From Actinocorallia populi (GTDB lineage Bacteria > Actinomycetota > Actinomycetes > Streptosporangiales > Streptosporangiaceae): a stretch of 64,000 nucleotides of DNA. The stretch lies in contig NZ_PVZV01000003.1 in NCBI RefSeq assembly GCF_002995495.1, forward strand, positions 496,001-560,000, given 5' to 3'. The position numbers and the translations under genes are program-made. The notes below the pieces were generated by a model. The model did no database searches and was not told where the DNA came from. It saw nothing but the letters and a program-made list of their open reading frames with translations. Positions 53,952 to 62,966 of this stretch are shown one piece after another (the first letter of the stretch is position 1; the number at the start of each line of letters is the position of its first letter).

Positions 53952-56525
53952 GTGTCGTTCGACGACGACTACAAGCAGCGGGTGCTGGAACCCGCACGGG
54001 CGGCCGGGGACCAGCCGCCCGAGGACCTGCGGGCGCGCTACGCCCTGCCCGAGGAGCTCACGCCCGAGGCGGTCGGCGCGCGGGTCAAGCAGGTCCGCCA
54101 GTGCTGGCGGCGTTCGCGCGGCCAGCTGAAGTACCGCAAGCTCATCGACCGGCTGGAGGCCGAGCACCGCGCGCTCGGCCCGGTCTTCACCGCCGCGGAG
54201 CAGGGCGACCTCGGGCCGCTCAGGCAGCGGCTGCGCGGCGGTGACGAGCGCAACGCCCAGCGCAGGGCCGAGGTGCGCAACCGGCTGCTGGACGCCGCGG
54301 GACCGCTGCGGGTGCTCTCCCCCGCCGAGTGCGCGGCCATCGGCAAGGCCGGCGGGGTGTCGGGGGCGGAGCTGGCGCAGCTGCTGCGGATCGACGGCCT
54401 GGAGGTGCACGAGCCCGACGCGCTGCCGGCCGTCCCGCCCTATCCCGGTTACGGCAAGGCCCGCGAGTCGCTGGAGGTGCTGGGCGCCCGCCACATGCTG
54501 GCGTTCCTGCTGGGCAGCGACAGGATCGGCAACATCCGGTTGTTCGGCGGGGTGTCGGCGGGCGGCATGCCGATCGACCCGGCGGGCGCCGCACGCGCCC
54601 TGGAGCGGGTGACCGGCGAGTGGGCGCGGCGGCCCCGCGACACCAGCACCACCCACGCCGAGACGGTGCTCATCGCGCTGCGCACCGCGATGCGCGAGGA
54701 CCTCCTGCACGACCTGCTGGGCTACGACTTCATCGCCCGGCTGCGTGAGCGGCGCGAGCAGCGCGCCTCCGACCAGGCGCTGATGGACTTCGCGGTGCGC
54801 GGCCTGGGCGTCGAGCCGAACGAGGCGCGGCGGCTGGTGTTCGCGATCAGCCGGGAGGGCGGCGTCCCGGCGGGTCCGGCGGGACGGATGCGCGAACTGC
54901 TGGAAGCGGGGAACGCGCACGCCGCCGCGCTGCTCGCCGAGGGCCTGGACGAGCACGAGGTCCCGCCGGAGGCCGTCGAGGCGCGGCAGCGGGTGGCGGC
55001 GGCGTCCCGGCTGCTGGACGAGGCGCTGGAGCTGACCGGCGCGGGGGACGCGGACGGGGCGTGGGACCGGCTGGAGGACGCGCTGCGGCTGGCCGCCGAC
55101 CTTCCGGGGCTGCGCGAGCACCAGCGGCGGCTGCCCCCGCTGCCGCCCTCGGACGTGGCGGCCGAGGCGGACGGCACGTCGGTCCGCCTGTCGTGGCGGC
55201 CGTCGCCGTCCCGGGCGGGCCGGATCCTGCACGAGGTCGTCCGACGGCCCGGCCGCCCGCCGCGCGACTCCTCCGACGGCGAGCCCGTCGCGTCCGTGGA
55301 CGGCGAGCCGCCGGTGAACGTGCCGCTCTTCTACGCGGTATACGCGCGCCGCGGCGAGGCGACGTCCGAGCCGGTGTGCGCGGGCCCGGTCGTGTTGCGC
55401 CCCGAGCCCGCGCGGGTGGAGCTCGCCGCCGGGGACGGGATGGTCACCGGCCGGTGGGAGTGCCCCCCGGAGGCCGTCCGCGTGGCCGTGCTGCGCGACG
55501 GCGAGCCCGTCCCGGCCGGACGCGAGGGCTTCACCGACCGCGGCGTCCGCAACGGCACGACGCACCGGTACCGGGTGTACGCCGTCTACGTCGACGGCGT
55601 GGCGGAGGTCGAGACACCCGGCGTGCTCGCCTCGGCCACCCCGCACGCGCTTCCCGACGCCGTCGCGGAGTTCGCCGTCGAGCCGTACGCGCAGGACAGG
55701 CTGCTGCTGCGCTTCCCCATCCCCGCGCACGGCCTGGTGGAGGCGCTGCTGCTCGACCGGGAGCCGCCGTGGCCGGTGGGCGCGCTGGTCCCGGTGGGCG
55801 AGCTGCCCGCGCAGCGCGTCGAGTCCACCCCGCACGCGCGCGGCCTGGTGGTGCGGCCGGGGTCCAGCGGAGTGCTGCTGGTGGTGACGGTCGCGGGGTC
55901 GAGTGCGGCGATCGGCGCGTTCCGCCGCCATGTGGACCTGCCCGCGCCGTCCGGTCTGACGGTGGTGCGCCGGGGCGACGAGGTCGATGTCGGTTTCGGC
56001 TGGCCCGGCGACGCCGCCGCCGTCGCCGTCACCTACGAGGTCGCCGAGGGGCCCGCCAGGCGCATCGGTGTCTCGCGCGCGGCGTACACCGCGGGCGGGG
56101 GCGTGCACCTGCCCGTTCCCGAGGGCGAGCCGGTGCGCGTCAGCGTCGCCGGAACGGCCGAGCAGGGCGGCACGGTGCTCACCGGCCCTGCCGTCACCGC
56201 CGCCGTCGCGGCGCCCACCGTCGTCCGGTACGACCTGGCCGTCACCGGGCCGCCGTGGAAACGGGTGCTGGCGGTCAGCCTCGCCTGCGACAGGCCGGTG
56301 CGGCTGGCACGGCTGGAGCTGGTCGTGCGCGACGGCCGCGTCATGCCGCGTGATCCCTCCGACGGCGAAACGCTGAAGGTCTGGGAGAATACGGACTTGC
56401 CGGACGAGGCCGTCCTGCGGGTGCCCCTGCCCAAGCGTCCCGGGCCGTTCTGGTTGCGGTGCTTCGCCGGGCCGGACGTCGAACTCGCCGACCCGCCCGT
56501 CCGCAGACTCCAGCAAGGCGCGTGA
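53952..56525 (+). CDS. Large protein with helical N-terminus and fibronectin-III-like repeats
   Basis: 857 aa from GTG 53952, four bases after the Hsp70 stop. Residues 1-100 (ELTPEAVGARVKQVRQCWRR, LKYRKLIDRLEAEHRAL) and on to about 390 are helical and rich in charge, and resemble no enzyme I recognise. From about 395 onward come four to five beta-sandwich repeats of FN3 type (SVRLSWRPSPSRAGRILHEV, PLFYAVYARRGEA, THRYRVYAVYVDGVAEV, VDVGFGWPGDAAAVAVTYEV). No signal peptide or membrane segment is present, so it is probably cytoplasmic. It may be the adaptor between the chaperone pair and the GTPases. FN3 repeats inside the cell are unusual and point to protein-protein binding. Confidence 0.75.
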   Translation: MSFDDDYKQRVLEPARAAGDQPPEDLRARYALPEELTPEAVGARVKQVRQCWRRSRGQLKYRKLIDRLEAEHRALGPVFTAAEQGDLGPLRQRLRGGDERNAQRRAEVRNRLLDAAGPLRVLSPAECAAIGKAGGVSGAELAQLLRIDGLEVHEPDALPAVPPYPGYGKARESLEVLGARHMLAFLLGSDRIGNIRLFGGVSAGGMPIDPAGAARALERVTGEWARRPRDTSTTHAETVLIALRTAMREDLLHDLLGYDFIARLRERREQRASDQALMDFAVRGLGVEPNEARRLVFAISREGGVPAGPAGRMRELLEAGNAHAAALLAEGLDEHEVPPEAVEARQRVAAASRLLDEALELTGAGDADGAWDRLEDALRLAADLPGLREHQRRLPPLPPSDVAAEADGTSVRLSWRPSPSRAGRILHEVVRRPGRPPRDSSDGEPVASVDGEPPVNVPLFYAVYARRGEATSEPVCAGPVVLRPEPARVELAAGDGMVTGRWECPPEAVRVAVLRDGEPVPAGREGFTDRGVRNGTTHRYRVYAVYVDGVAEVETPGVLASATPHALPDAVAEFAVEPYAQDRLLLRFPIPAHGLVEALLLDREPPWPVGALVPVGELPAQRVESTPHARGLVVRPGSSGVLLVVTVAGSSAAIGAFRRHVDLPAPSGLTVVRRGDEVDVGFGWPGDAAAVAVTYEVAEGPARRIGVSRAAYTAGGGVHLPVPEGEPVRVSVAGTAEQGGTVLTGPAVTAAVAAPTVVRYDLAVTGPPWKRVLAVSLACDRPVRLARLELVVRDGRVMPRDPSDGETLKVWENTDLPDEAVLRVPLPKRPGPFWLRCFAGPDVELADPPVRRLQQGA

Positions 56526-56526
56526 T

Positions 56527-57678
56527 GTGAGAACCGAGAGACTCCACCGGGTACGGGCCCGCGGGCGCGACACCGTCACCTGCCCGTACTGCTTCGCGGT
56601 GTTCGGCCGCGCCCAGATCGCCTACCGCTGCCTGGGGCGGGCCGGGCGCGGCATCGGCTGCGACCCGCGCCTGGACGCCGAGCTCGCCGCCTACCTGGGC
56701 ACCCAGGCGGGCGCGGTGCTGCCGCCGGTGTTCGCCGGGCGCGGCGCGCGGGCGTCCTGCCCCGACTGCGGGCGCGAGAGCGGCCGGCGGGTCTGCCCCG
56801 AGTGCCACCACGAACTGGCCCCCGCCTACTGCGACACGCCCGGCAGGATCGTCGCGCTGGTCGGCGCGAAGAACGCCGGCAAGAGCACCTACGTCGCGGT
56901 GCTGCTGCACGAGCTGCGCAACCGGGTCGGCACCGAGCTCGGCACCTCGCTCGTCGCCTGCGACGACCGCACCATCGAACGCTACAAGCGCGACTTCGCC
57001 CGCCCCCTGTTCGACCAGCAGCGGCTGCTGCCCATGACGCCGAGCGCGGTGACGGCGCCGCGCGAGCCGCTGGTGTTCTCCCTGTCCCGGCGGGTCCGCG
57101 GCAGGTTCACCAGCCGCACCGAGGCGCTGACGCTGGTGCTGTTCGACACCGCGGGCGAGGACCTGCGCAGCCGCGAGGTGCGCGACCTCCACCTGAAGTA
57201 CCTGGAGGCCGCCGACGCGATCATCTTCCTGGCCGACCCGCTGGAGCTGACGGGCGGCGCCGCCGACAGCGAGCCGCTGGACGTGCTGGCGCGGGTGACC
57301 GAGCCGCTGCGCCAGCGGTACGGGCTGGCGCCCAAGGACAGGCTGAGGGTCCCGGCCGCGATGGTCCTCACCAAGATCGACGCGCTGGAGCTGCCCCGCC
57401 AGTCGGCGCTGCGCCGCGCCCGCCACCGCGCGGGCGCGCTGGACGCCGACGACAGGGCCGCCGCGGACGCCGAGGTCAGGGCGCTGCTGCACGGCTGGGG
57501 GTCGGGCGACCTCGACCGCTACCTGGACCAGAACTACGCCGAGTACCAGCTGTTCGGGGTGTCGGCGCTGGGCGGGGCCCCCAGCGCCGACAAGGTCGCG
57601 GCGGGCGGGGTGCGCCCGCACCGCGTGGAGGATCCGCTCCTGTGGCTCCTGCACCGGTTCGGAATGCTGGACGGCTGA
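56527..57678 (+). CDS. Zinc-ribbon P-loop GTPase (double-GTPase family)
   Basis: 383 aa from GTG 56527, next to the previous stop. The N-terminal 100 residues hold zinc-ribbon pairs (TCPYCFAVFG, SCPDCGRESG, CPECHHELAP). The GTPase domain follows: P-loop LVGAKNAGKSTYVAVLLHEL near residue 112, Walker B LVLFDTAGEDL, base-recognition motif TKID. This is the TRAFAC-like type found with GAP1 proteins. It has no membrane segment, unlike the second GTPase of the operon, so the two may act as a soluble/membrane pair. Confidence 0.85.
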   Translation: MRTERLHRVRARGRDTVTCPYCFAVFGRAQIAYRCLGRAGRGIGCDPRLDAELAAYLGTQAGAVLPPVFAGRGARASCPDCGRESGRRVCPECHHELAPAYCDTPGRIVALVGAKNAGKSTYVAVLLHELRNRVGTELGTSLVACDDRTIERYKRDFARPLFDQQRLLPMTPSAVTAPREPLVFSLSRRVRGRFTSRTEALTLVLFDTAGEDLRSREVRDLHLKYLEAADAIIFLADPLELTGGAADSEPLDVLARVTEPLRQRYGLAPKDRLRVPAAMVLTKIDALELPRQSALRRARHRAGALDADDRAAADAEVRALLHGWGSGDLDRYLDQNYAEYQLFGVSALGGAPSADKVAAGGVRPHRVEDPLLWLLHRFGMLDG

Positions 57679-59648
57679 TGGCCTGGCAGCTGCACTACAC
57701 CTCCGCGCGCACGGCGCGACGCTCGGGCTTCCAGTTCACCGCCGTCTCCCCCGGCCTGCCGCCGGGCGTCGAGGGCGCGGTCTCCCCCTACCTGGGCTAC
57801 CGCCCCCCGCCCGACGCCCCGCCCTCGCCCGGCGAGGAGGAACTGGCCGGCTTCCCCGTCTCGTTCGGCTACGACGTCGTCGACGCCGCGGGGGAACGGC
57901 GGCTGCTCGTCCGGTCCCGCTACCTCGGCCGCGACTACTCGGGGCGGTTCGGCAACTTCCTGGCGCACGCCGTGGTCGCCGACCCGGCGGAGATGGAGGG
58001 GCTGCGCCCGATCGAGTTCTGGGGGGCGCCCTTCTGGGCGGACGCCCCGCTCGAAGAGCTGCCCGTCCTGGAGTACCCGCCGCCCGGTGACGCCTTCGAC
58101 CCCGAGGCGCTCGGCCGCTGGCTCTCCGGTCTCGACCACGACCCGTACGCCAGGCTGGCCGCGCTCGTCGACGCCGTCTGCTCCTCCTCCGGGCGGATCT
58201 TCCTGGTCTCCCCGGACGTCGGGCAGATCGCCCGCTGGATCGCGGTCCTGTCGTACTCGCTGCCCGTCGCGCGGGCGGCGCTGCTGTCGTTCACCACCTA
58301 CACCGCCGACCCCGCCGCCTGCCCGCACCGCCTCGCCGGGACGACCCCCGACGTGTGGGCGTCGCTGCGCGCCGACCAGGAGGCCCACCTGCTCGACGGC
58401 CCCGCCCCCCGGCACGAGCCGAGCCGCTACGCCGGCACCGTCGCAGGGCTGTGGCGCGCGTTGGACCTGGAGGGCCTGGACAGCCTGGCGGAGCTGGCCG
58501 AGGTGGTCGGCGACGGGCTGGAGGGCGCGGCGGCGCTCCTGGCGCTGTGCCGTGCGGAGGAGGCGGACGAGGAGGCGCAGGGACTCGCCCTGCCGCTCGT
58601 GCGGCATCCCGGCCTGCCGTCGTGGGTATGGCCGCGGCTGCCCGTGGACGGGTTGTCCTTCGAGCTCGCCGCGGCCGTCAACCGGCACTCCCCCGACGCC
58701 GGGCGCGCGCGTGCGGCCGGGGAGCGGTGCGCCCGCCTGGTGTTGTCGACGCCCTCGCTGCGGACCAGGCTGGACGACTTCGCCCTGGAGGACCCGGCGG
58801 AGCTCCTGCCGGAACTCGCCCGGCGGCTGCCCGTCGCCGAGAGCCTGCCGCTGCTGGCGGAGCTGACGGCCGTGGCCGAGCGGCTCGGCGTCCCGGTCAC
58901 CCGGGAGACCACCGGGCGGGGCGCGTTCGCGCTCGTCAACCCCGACCACCTGCGGGACGGGCAGCGGCTCGCCTCCGCCGACGACGTCGTCGCGGCCGTC
59001 GTGACGCTCACCGGCGGCGCCCGCGGGACGCTGCTGACCGGGATCGTCCACGGGCTCGAGCGCGGTGGCGCGCTGCGCCGCCGGGACGTCCTGACGGGGC
59101 AGGTCTGCGACCTGCTCGCCGAGCACGCCGAAGGCTCCCTCCTGCGCCGGACGCCCGAGGTGGCGCTGCACATGCTGCGCTCCCTGGCGGCCCGCCACGG
59201 CGTCCTGGGCGGGCCGACGCTCCGCCTGGCCGAGGCTATCCCGGGGAACAGCGCGGCGGAAGGACTCCTCACCGCCCGGGACGTCCCCGGCGAGCGGGAC
59301 CCACGGGCCGCGGCGGACGCCCTGGAGCGGGTCGGCGGCGCGCTCTCGGGCCCGGCGGTCCAGGCGGTGGCCGACGCGCTCACCGCGCGCTCCCCGGCCT
59401 TCCGGGCCGCGCTCGTCTCCGTTCTCGACGAGCGCGTCCGCGACCTGCTCGTCCACCGCTGGATGGAGACGGCGCGCCAGCGCTCCGAACGGTTCGACCT
59501 CGTCGGCGTGGCGCTGCGCGCCCCCGGCACGCCCCTTGACGGCTGGGTTCGCGAACAGTTGCGAAAACGGTTCACCCTGTTGCAGCTGGAGACCTACTTC
59601 CGGGACGATCAGAAACTCCGCGCGGCCCTGCGAGAGCTCCGGGAGTAG
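57678..59648 (+). CDS. GTPase-associated protein 1 (GAP1)-like protein
   Basis: 656 aa from ATG 57678, whose A is the last base of the previous stop. The start MAWQLHYTSARTARRSGFQF followed by TAVSPGLPPGV matches the N-terminal GAP1 domain (type 2); FPVSFGYDVVDAAGERRLLV and GRDYSGRFGNFLAHAVVAD continue it. The middle and C-terminal parts are alpha-helical with Leu/Ala-rich repeats. No catalytic motif is evident. Such proteins are found linked to small GTPases of this type, and their biochemical role is unknown. Confidence 0.8.
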   Translation: MAWQLHYTSARTARRSGFQFTAVSPGLPPGVEGAVSPYLGYRPPPDAPPSPGEEELAGFPVSFGYDVVDAAGERRLLVRSRYLGRDYSGRFGNFLAHAVVADPAEMEGLRPIEFWGAPFWADAPLEELPVLEYPPPGDAFDPEALGRWLSGLDHDPYARLAALVDAVCSSSGRIFLVSPDVGQIARWIAVLSYSLPVARAALLSFTTYTADPAACPHRLAGTTPDVWASLRADQEAHLLDGPAPRHEPSRYAGTVAGLWRALDLEGLDSLAELAEVVGDGLEGAAALLALCRAEEADEEAQGLALPLVRHPGLPSWVWPRLPVDGLSFELAAAVNRHSPDAGRARAAGERCARLVLSTPSLRTRLDDFALEDPAELLPELARRLPVAESLPLLAELTAVAERLGVPVTRETTGRGAFALVNPDHLRDGQRLASADDVVAAVVTLTGGARGTLLTGIVHGLERGGALRRRDVLTGQVCDLLAEHAEGSLLRRTPEVALHMLRSLAARHGVLGGPTLRLAEAIPGNSAAEGLLTARDVPGERDPRAAADALERVGGALSGPAVQAVADALTARSPAFRAALVSVLDERVRDLLVHRWMETARQRSERFDLVGVALRAPGTPLDGWVREQLRKRFTLLQLETYFRDDQKLRAALRELRE

Positions 59649-59650
59649 GC

Positions 59651-61345
59651 ATGCAGCAGTTCCTGTGGGTGCTGGGCGTCGCCGCCTGGGCGCTCATCAT
59701 GCTCGCGGGATTCGCCCTCCTGTTCCCGCCGCTGTTCGGGGCCACCCTCGTCGGCGTGACGGCCGTCGCGTTCATCCACTACTACGCCGTCGCCTGCCGG
59801 GCGCTGCTGCCGGCCAACGCCGACGGGGTGTCACCGGTGACGCCGACGGACGGGGTGTACCGGCACTACCTCGTCAGCCAGGTCTGGCGGGACTGGCAGG
59901 CGCTGGCCGGGACCGTCGGCCCGCGCGTCTACCAGAGCGCCGACCAGGCGGTGCGGCGGCTCACCTCCCTGATGGTGTCGGGCTGGTGGGGGTTCTTCCT
60001 CTTCCCGATCTGGGCGGCGCTGTGCGGCGGGATCGTGCTGGCGGCGGTGCCGCTGGCGCTGCTCGGCGTCGCGCTGACCCTGCTGTACGGGGTGGTCGCG
60101 CTGGTCGGGCTGACCGGCTGGCTGGTGTGCGTGGCGCTGCTGGCGGGCGTCGAGCGCCTGTTCATGGCCTCCGGGCGGATCCTGCAGACCTGCCCGCACC
60201 CCAGCTGCTACCGGCGCATCAGGCTGCCCGTCTACGCCTGCCCCCGGTGCGGGCGCAGGCACCATCGGCTCGTCCCGTCGACGGCCGGGGCGTTCCGGCA
60301 CGTGTGCGAGTGCGGGACGCGCCTGCCCACGACGGTGCCGCTGGGCCGCTACCGGCTCACCGCCTACTGCCCGCACTGCTCGGGGCGGCTGCCCGACCGG
60401 ATCGGCCGGGTGCGGGTGGAGCCGGTGCCGTTCATCGGCGGGCCCGCCGCGGGCAAGACGACCTTCATGTTCCTGGCGATCCGGGCGCTGCACGCCCGCA
60501 CCCGGGAGATCGACGGCGCCCTGGCGTTCGTCGAGCAGCGCCACCAGCACGCGTACGCGAGCGCCGTCGCGGAGTTCGCGCGGGGCGGGCAGCTGGCCAA
60601 GACCGGCCCCGAGCTGCCGCTGGCGACCATGCTGGACGTGGAGCTGCCCGGCAGGCGCCCGCGCATCCTGTACCTGTTCGACCCGGCCGGGGAGCTGTTC
60701 ACCGGCGCCGCGCAGGTCGAGTCGCTGCGCTACCTCGACCACAGCGAGGCGCTGGTCTTCGTGCTCGACCCGTTCGCGCTGCCGGAGGTCCGCCGGACGA
60801 TGACCGACGGCGAGCGCGCCGTCCCCGTCGCGACGTCCGACGAGGACCCCTCCGACACCCTGCAGCGGGTGCTGAACGACCTGCGCTCGCGCCCCGACAA
60901 GGGCAGGCAGCGGCGCGTGGCCGTCGTGGTCACCAAGGCCGACCTGCTGGCGCGCACCTCGATCGGCCGCGACCTGTACACCGACCCGCGCGCCTGGCTG
61001 GACTCCCTCGGCCTGGGCAACACCCTGCGCACCCTGGACCAGCTCGCCGAGGAGGTGCGGGTCTTCCCCTCCGGTCTGAACACCCCGCCCTCCCACCTGG
61101 CCGCCCTCGTCGGCTGGGTGACCGGGCTGCCGCTGGCCGGGCGCGGCTCCCCTGCCCCCGCCCCGCCGCCCGACCTGGCCGCGGTGCCGCCGGTGCTGCC
61201 GATGCGCGATCCGTGGCGGCCCAAGGGTCGCGGCCCCGGCCTGGTGCCCGTCGGCCACCAGGCCGGACGCTGGGCGATCCTGGCCGGGCTGTCGCTGCTG
61301 ACCCTCTCGGGAGTGCTGGCCGGACTGCGGTACCTGCCGATCTGA
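59651..61345 (+). CDS. Membrane-anchored zinc-ribbon GTPase
   Basis: 564 aa from ATG 59651, two bases after the previous stop. Two helices lie at 5-50 (LGVAAWALIMLAGFALLFPP) and two or three at 110-165 (FFLFPIWAALCGGIVLAAVP, LLGVALTLLYGVVALVGLTG). Zinc-ribbon cysteines follow (CPHPSCYRR, YACPRCGRRHH, CECG, YCPHCSG). Then comes a GTPase domain with P-loop FIGGPAAGKTTFMF, LYLFDPAGELF as Walker B and VTKADLL. A last helix lies at the C-terminus (AILAGLSLLTLSGVLAGL). The P-loop has Ala-Ala in place of the usual Asn-Ala. It likely carries the system's output at the membrane. Confidence 0.85.
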   Translation: MQQFLWVLGVAAWALIMLAGFALLFPPLFGATLVGVTAVAFIHYYAVACRALLPANADGVSPVTPTDGVYRHYLVSQVWRDWQALAGTVGPRVYQSADQAVRRLTSLMVSGWWGFFLFPIWAALCGGIVLAAVPLALLGVALTLLYGVVALVGLTGWLVCVALLAGVERLFMASGRILQTCPHPSCYRRIRLPVYACPRCGRRHHRLVPSTAGAFRHVCECGTRLPTTVPLGRYRLTAYCPHCSGRLPDRIGRVRVEPVPFIGGPAAGKTTFMFLAIRALHARTREIDGALAFVEQRHQHAYASAVAEFARGGQLAKTGPELPLATMLDVELPGRRPRILYLFDPAGELFTGAAQVESLRYLDHSEALVFVLDPFALPEVRRTMTDGERAVPVATSDEDPSDTLQRVLNDLRSRPDKGRQRRVAVVVTKADLLARTSIGRDLYTDPRAWLDSLGLGNTLRTLDQLAEEVRVFPSGLNTPPSHLAALVGWVTGLPLAGRGSPAPAPPPDLAAVPPVLPMRDPWRPKGRGPGLVPVGHQAGRWAILAGLSLLTLSGVLAGLRYLPI

Positions 61346-61433
61346 GGAATCCCGAACCACGGCGCGTGCCGGGGCGTCACACTGAGCGAAGGTGCAGGCG
61401 CCCGCCACGTCGACCGTCCCGGGGAGGACCGCG

Positions 61434-62069
61434 ATGCCCGCCGAGATCGAACCGGACTCCCCCGCTCCGGAACCCGCCGTTCCCAGGCCCGCGGACGCGC
61501 CCGAGGACGCCGAGGCGCTCGAGGGCGTCGCGGCGCCCGAGCCCGCGACGCCGATGTCCCTGCGCTCGATGGTGCTGCTCGGCGGGGTGATGAGCCTGGG
61601 CGTGGCCCTGATCCTCGGGCTGACCCTGCTGGTCGGCGGCGCTCCCGACCGCGGCGCGACCGGCCGGGCCGACGCCGCGGGGACGGTGCCGTCCGTGGCC
61701 GGGCGGAGCCTGCCGGAGGCGACGGCGGCGCTGGCCGAGCGGCGGCTGGCGATCGACTCGGTCGTGCGCATCCCCTCGTCGCTGCCGCGCGGCGAGGTCG
61801 TGCGCACCACCCCCGGTGCGGGCTCCCCCGCGGCCGAGGGCATGCCCGTCACGGTCTACGTCTCGGGCGGCGCCGGCGACGAGCGGCCGCACGACAGGGT
61901 GACGGTCCCCTACCTCCTCGGCGTGGACGGGCGCCGCGCCCAGCAGGTCGCCCGCCAGCTCGGCCTGCGCCTGGAGCTGCCCGGCGGGAACGGCCGTGTC
62001 GTCACCCAGCGGCCGGACCCCGGCACCGAGGTCGCCAGCGGCAGCCCCGTCACGGTCACCCTCGGCTGA
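61434..62069 (+). CDS. Membrane PASTA-domain protein
   Basis: 211 aa from ATG 61434, GGGGAGGACC upstream. An acidic N-terminus (about 43 residues) precedes one helix (MVLLGGVMSLGVALILGLTL) and two PASTA units: VPSVAGRSLPEATAALAERR, then VPYLLGVDGRRAQQVARQLG, both ending in a PGxxV segment. PASTA units usually bind peptidoglycan and sit on kinases or penicillin-binding proteins; here there is no enzyme. It is 88 bases downstream of the membrane GTPase and probably the last gene of the operon, which would give it an outside sensor or anchor. Confidence 0.88.
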   Translation: MPAEIEPDSPAPEPAVPRPADAPEDAEALEGVAAPEPATPMSLRSMVLLGGVMSLGVALILGLTLLVGGAPDRGATGRADAAGTVPSVAGRSLPEATAALAERRLAIDSVVRIPSSLPRGEVVRTTPGAGSPAAEGMPVTVYVSGGAGDERPHDRVTVPYLLGVDGRRAQQVARQLGLRLELPGGNGRVVTQRPDPGTEVASGSPVTVTLG

Positions 62070-62078
62070 ACCCGCGGA

Positions 62079-62225
62079 TCAGCCGGCGACCCGCTCCCCC
62101 GAACGCGCCGCCACCTGCACCCGGTAACGCTCCATCACCCCGGCGGGCAGGTCGAGCAGATCGACCAGCTCCTCGACCAGCGCCGCGTCGATCACGGCCA
62201 TCTGCACCTCGCTGAGCGGCTCCAT
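62079..62225 (-). CDS. Small conserved-looking protein, 48 aa
   Basis: ATG 62225 follows the strong ribosome site GGGGAGGA by six bases. The product begins MEPLSEVQMAVIDAALVEEL and ends in QVAARSGERVAG; its middle is one predicted helix with a hydrophobic face. I do not recognise the family. It is convergent with the PASTA gene. An upstream in-frame start at 62270 lacks a ribosome site. Confidence 0.45.
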   Translation of the reverse strand: MEPLSEVQMAVIDAALVEELVDLLDLPAGVMERYRVQVAARSGERVAG

Positions 62226-62304
62226 ACCGTCCTCCCCGTGTCCTCGCAGGTCACCGACGGAGTAAACCACCGCGGGCCGGGAGCGGCGACGGGACCCCTC
62301 GGGT

Positions 62305-62763
62305 TCACGCGAGTTCCCCGATCTCGGCCGCCAGCAGCGCCCCCAGCTCCCAGCACGCCTCCAGCGCGGGCTTGGTGAGCGGCCCCGTGACGGACACCGG
62401 CGGATGCACCGCCCGCCACCCCATCGCCCCCGCGATCGACTCCACGGCCCGCACCGCCCCCGCGGTGTCGTTGCTCCCGTGCACGTAGAGCCCGTACGGA
62501 AGCCGGGGCTTGGCCTCCAGACACGGGTAGTAGACGACGTCGAAGAAGTGTTTCAACGCCCCCGACATGTACCCGATGTTCGCAGGCGTCCCCAGCAGAA
62601 TCGCGTCCGCCTCCAGCACATCCGTCACCGAAGCGCCCAGCGCCGGCCGGGTAACGACCTCCACGCCCTTCACCTCGTCGGTCGACGCCCCCGAGCGAGC
62701 CGCCTCCAGGAGCTCCTGCAGGGCGGGCGAGGGAGTGTGGTGGACGATCAGCAGCCTGCTCAC
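62305..62763 (-). CDS. Flavodoxin-like NADPH-dependent reductase
   Basis: 152 aa from GTG 62763. FMN phosphate loop near the N-terminus, LLIVHHTPSPALQELLEA; then LEADAILLGTPANIGYMSGA, the isoalloxazine-contact region of the WrbA/flavodoxin family; and VHGSNDTAGAVRAVESIAGA. Members reduce quinones or nitro groups or serve as electron carriers. No partner is linked. It is shorter than WrbA (about 200 aa) and close to classic flavodoxin size. Confidence 0.85.
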   Translation of the reverse strand: MSRLLIVHHTPSPALQELLEAARSGASTDEVKGVEVVTRPALGASVTDVLEADAILLGTPANIGYMSGALKHFFDVVYYPCLEAKPRLPYGLYVHGSNDTAGAVRAVESIAGAMGWRAVHPPVSVTGPLTKPALEACWELGALLAAEIGELA

Positions 62764-62966
62764 AACCGACTCTCCGGATCGACGGACGCAACCATCTCCT
62801 CAGCCTTCCATACGGGCTGTTCACCACCCTGAGAGGACCGCGGCGCACGGGTGGAGGAGGCGCCTCCCAAGGCCCCACCTACTGCCAATTTCGCGAAATT
62901 TCCCCCAATCGGGTGGTGGCTGGCCTAGATTTGGCGGGCCCACGATATCTGTGAACAGGAGTAAAC

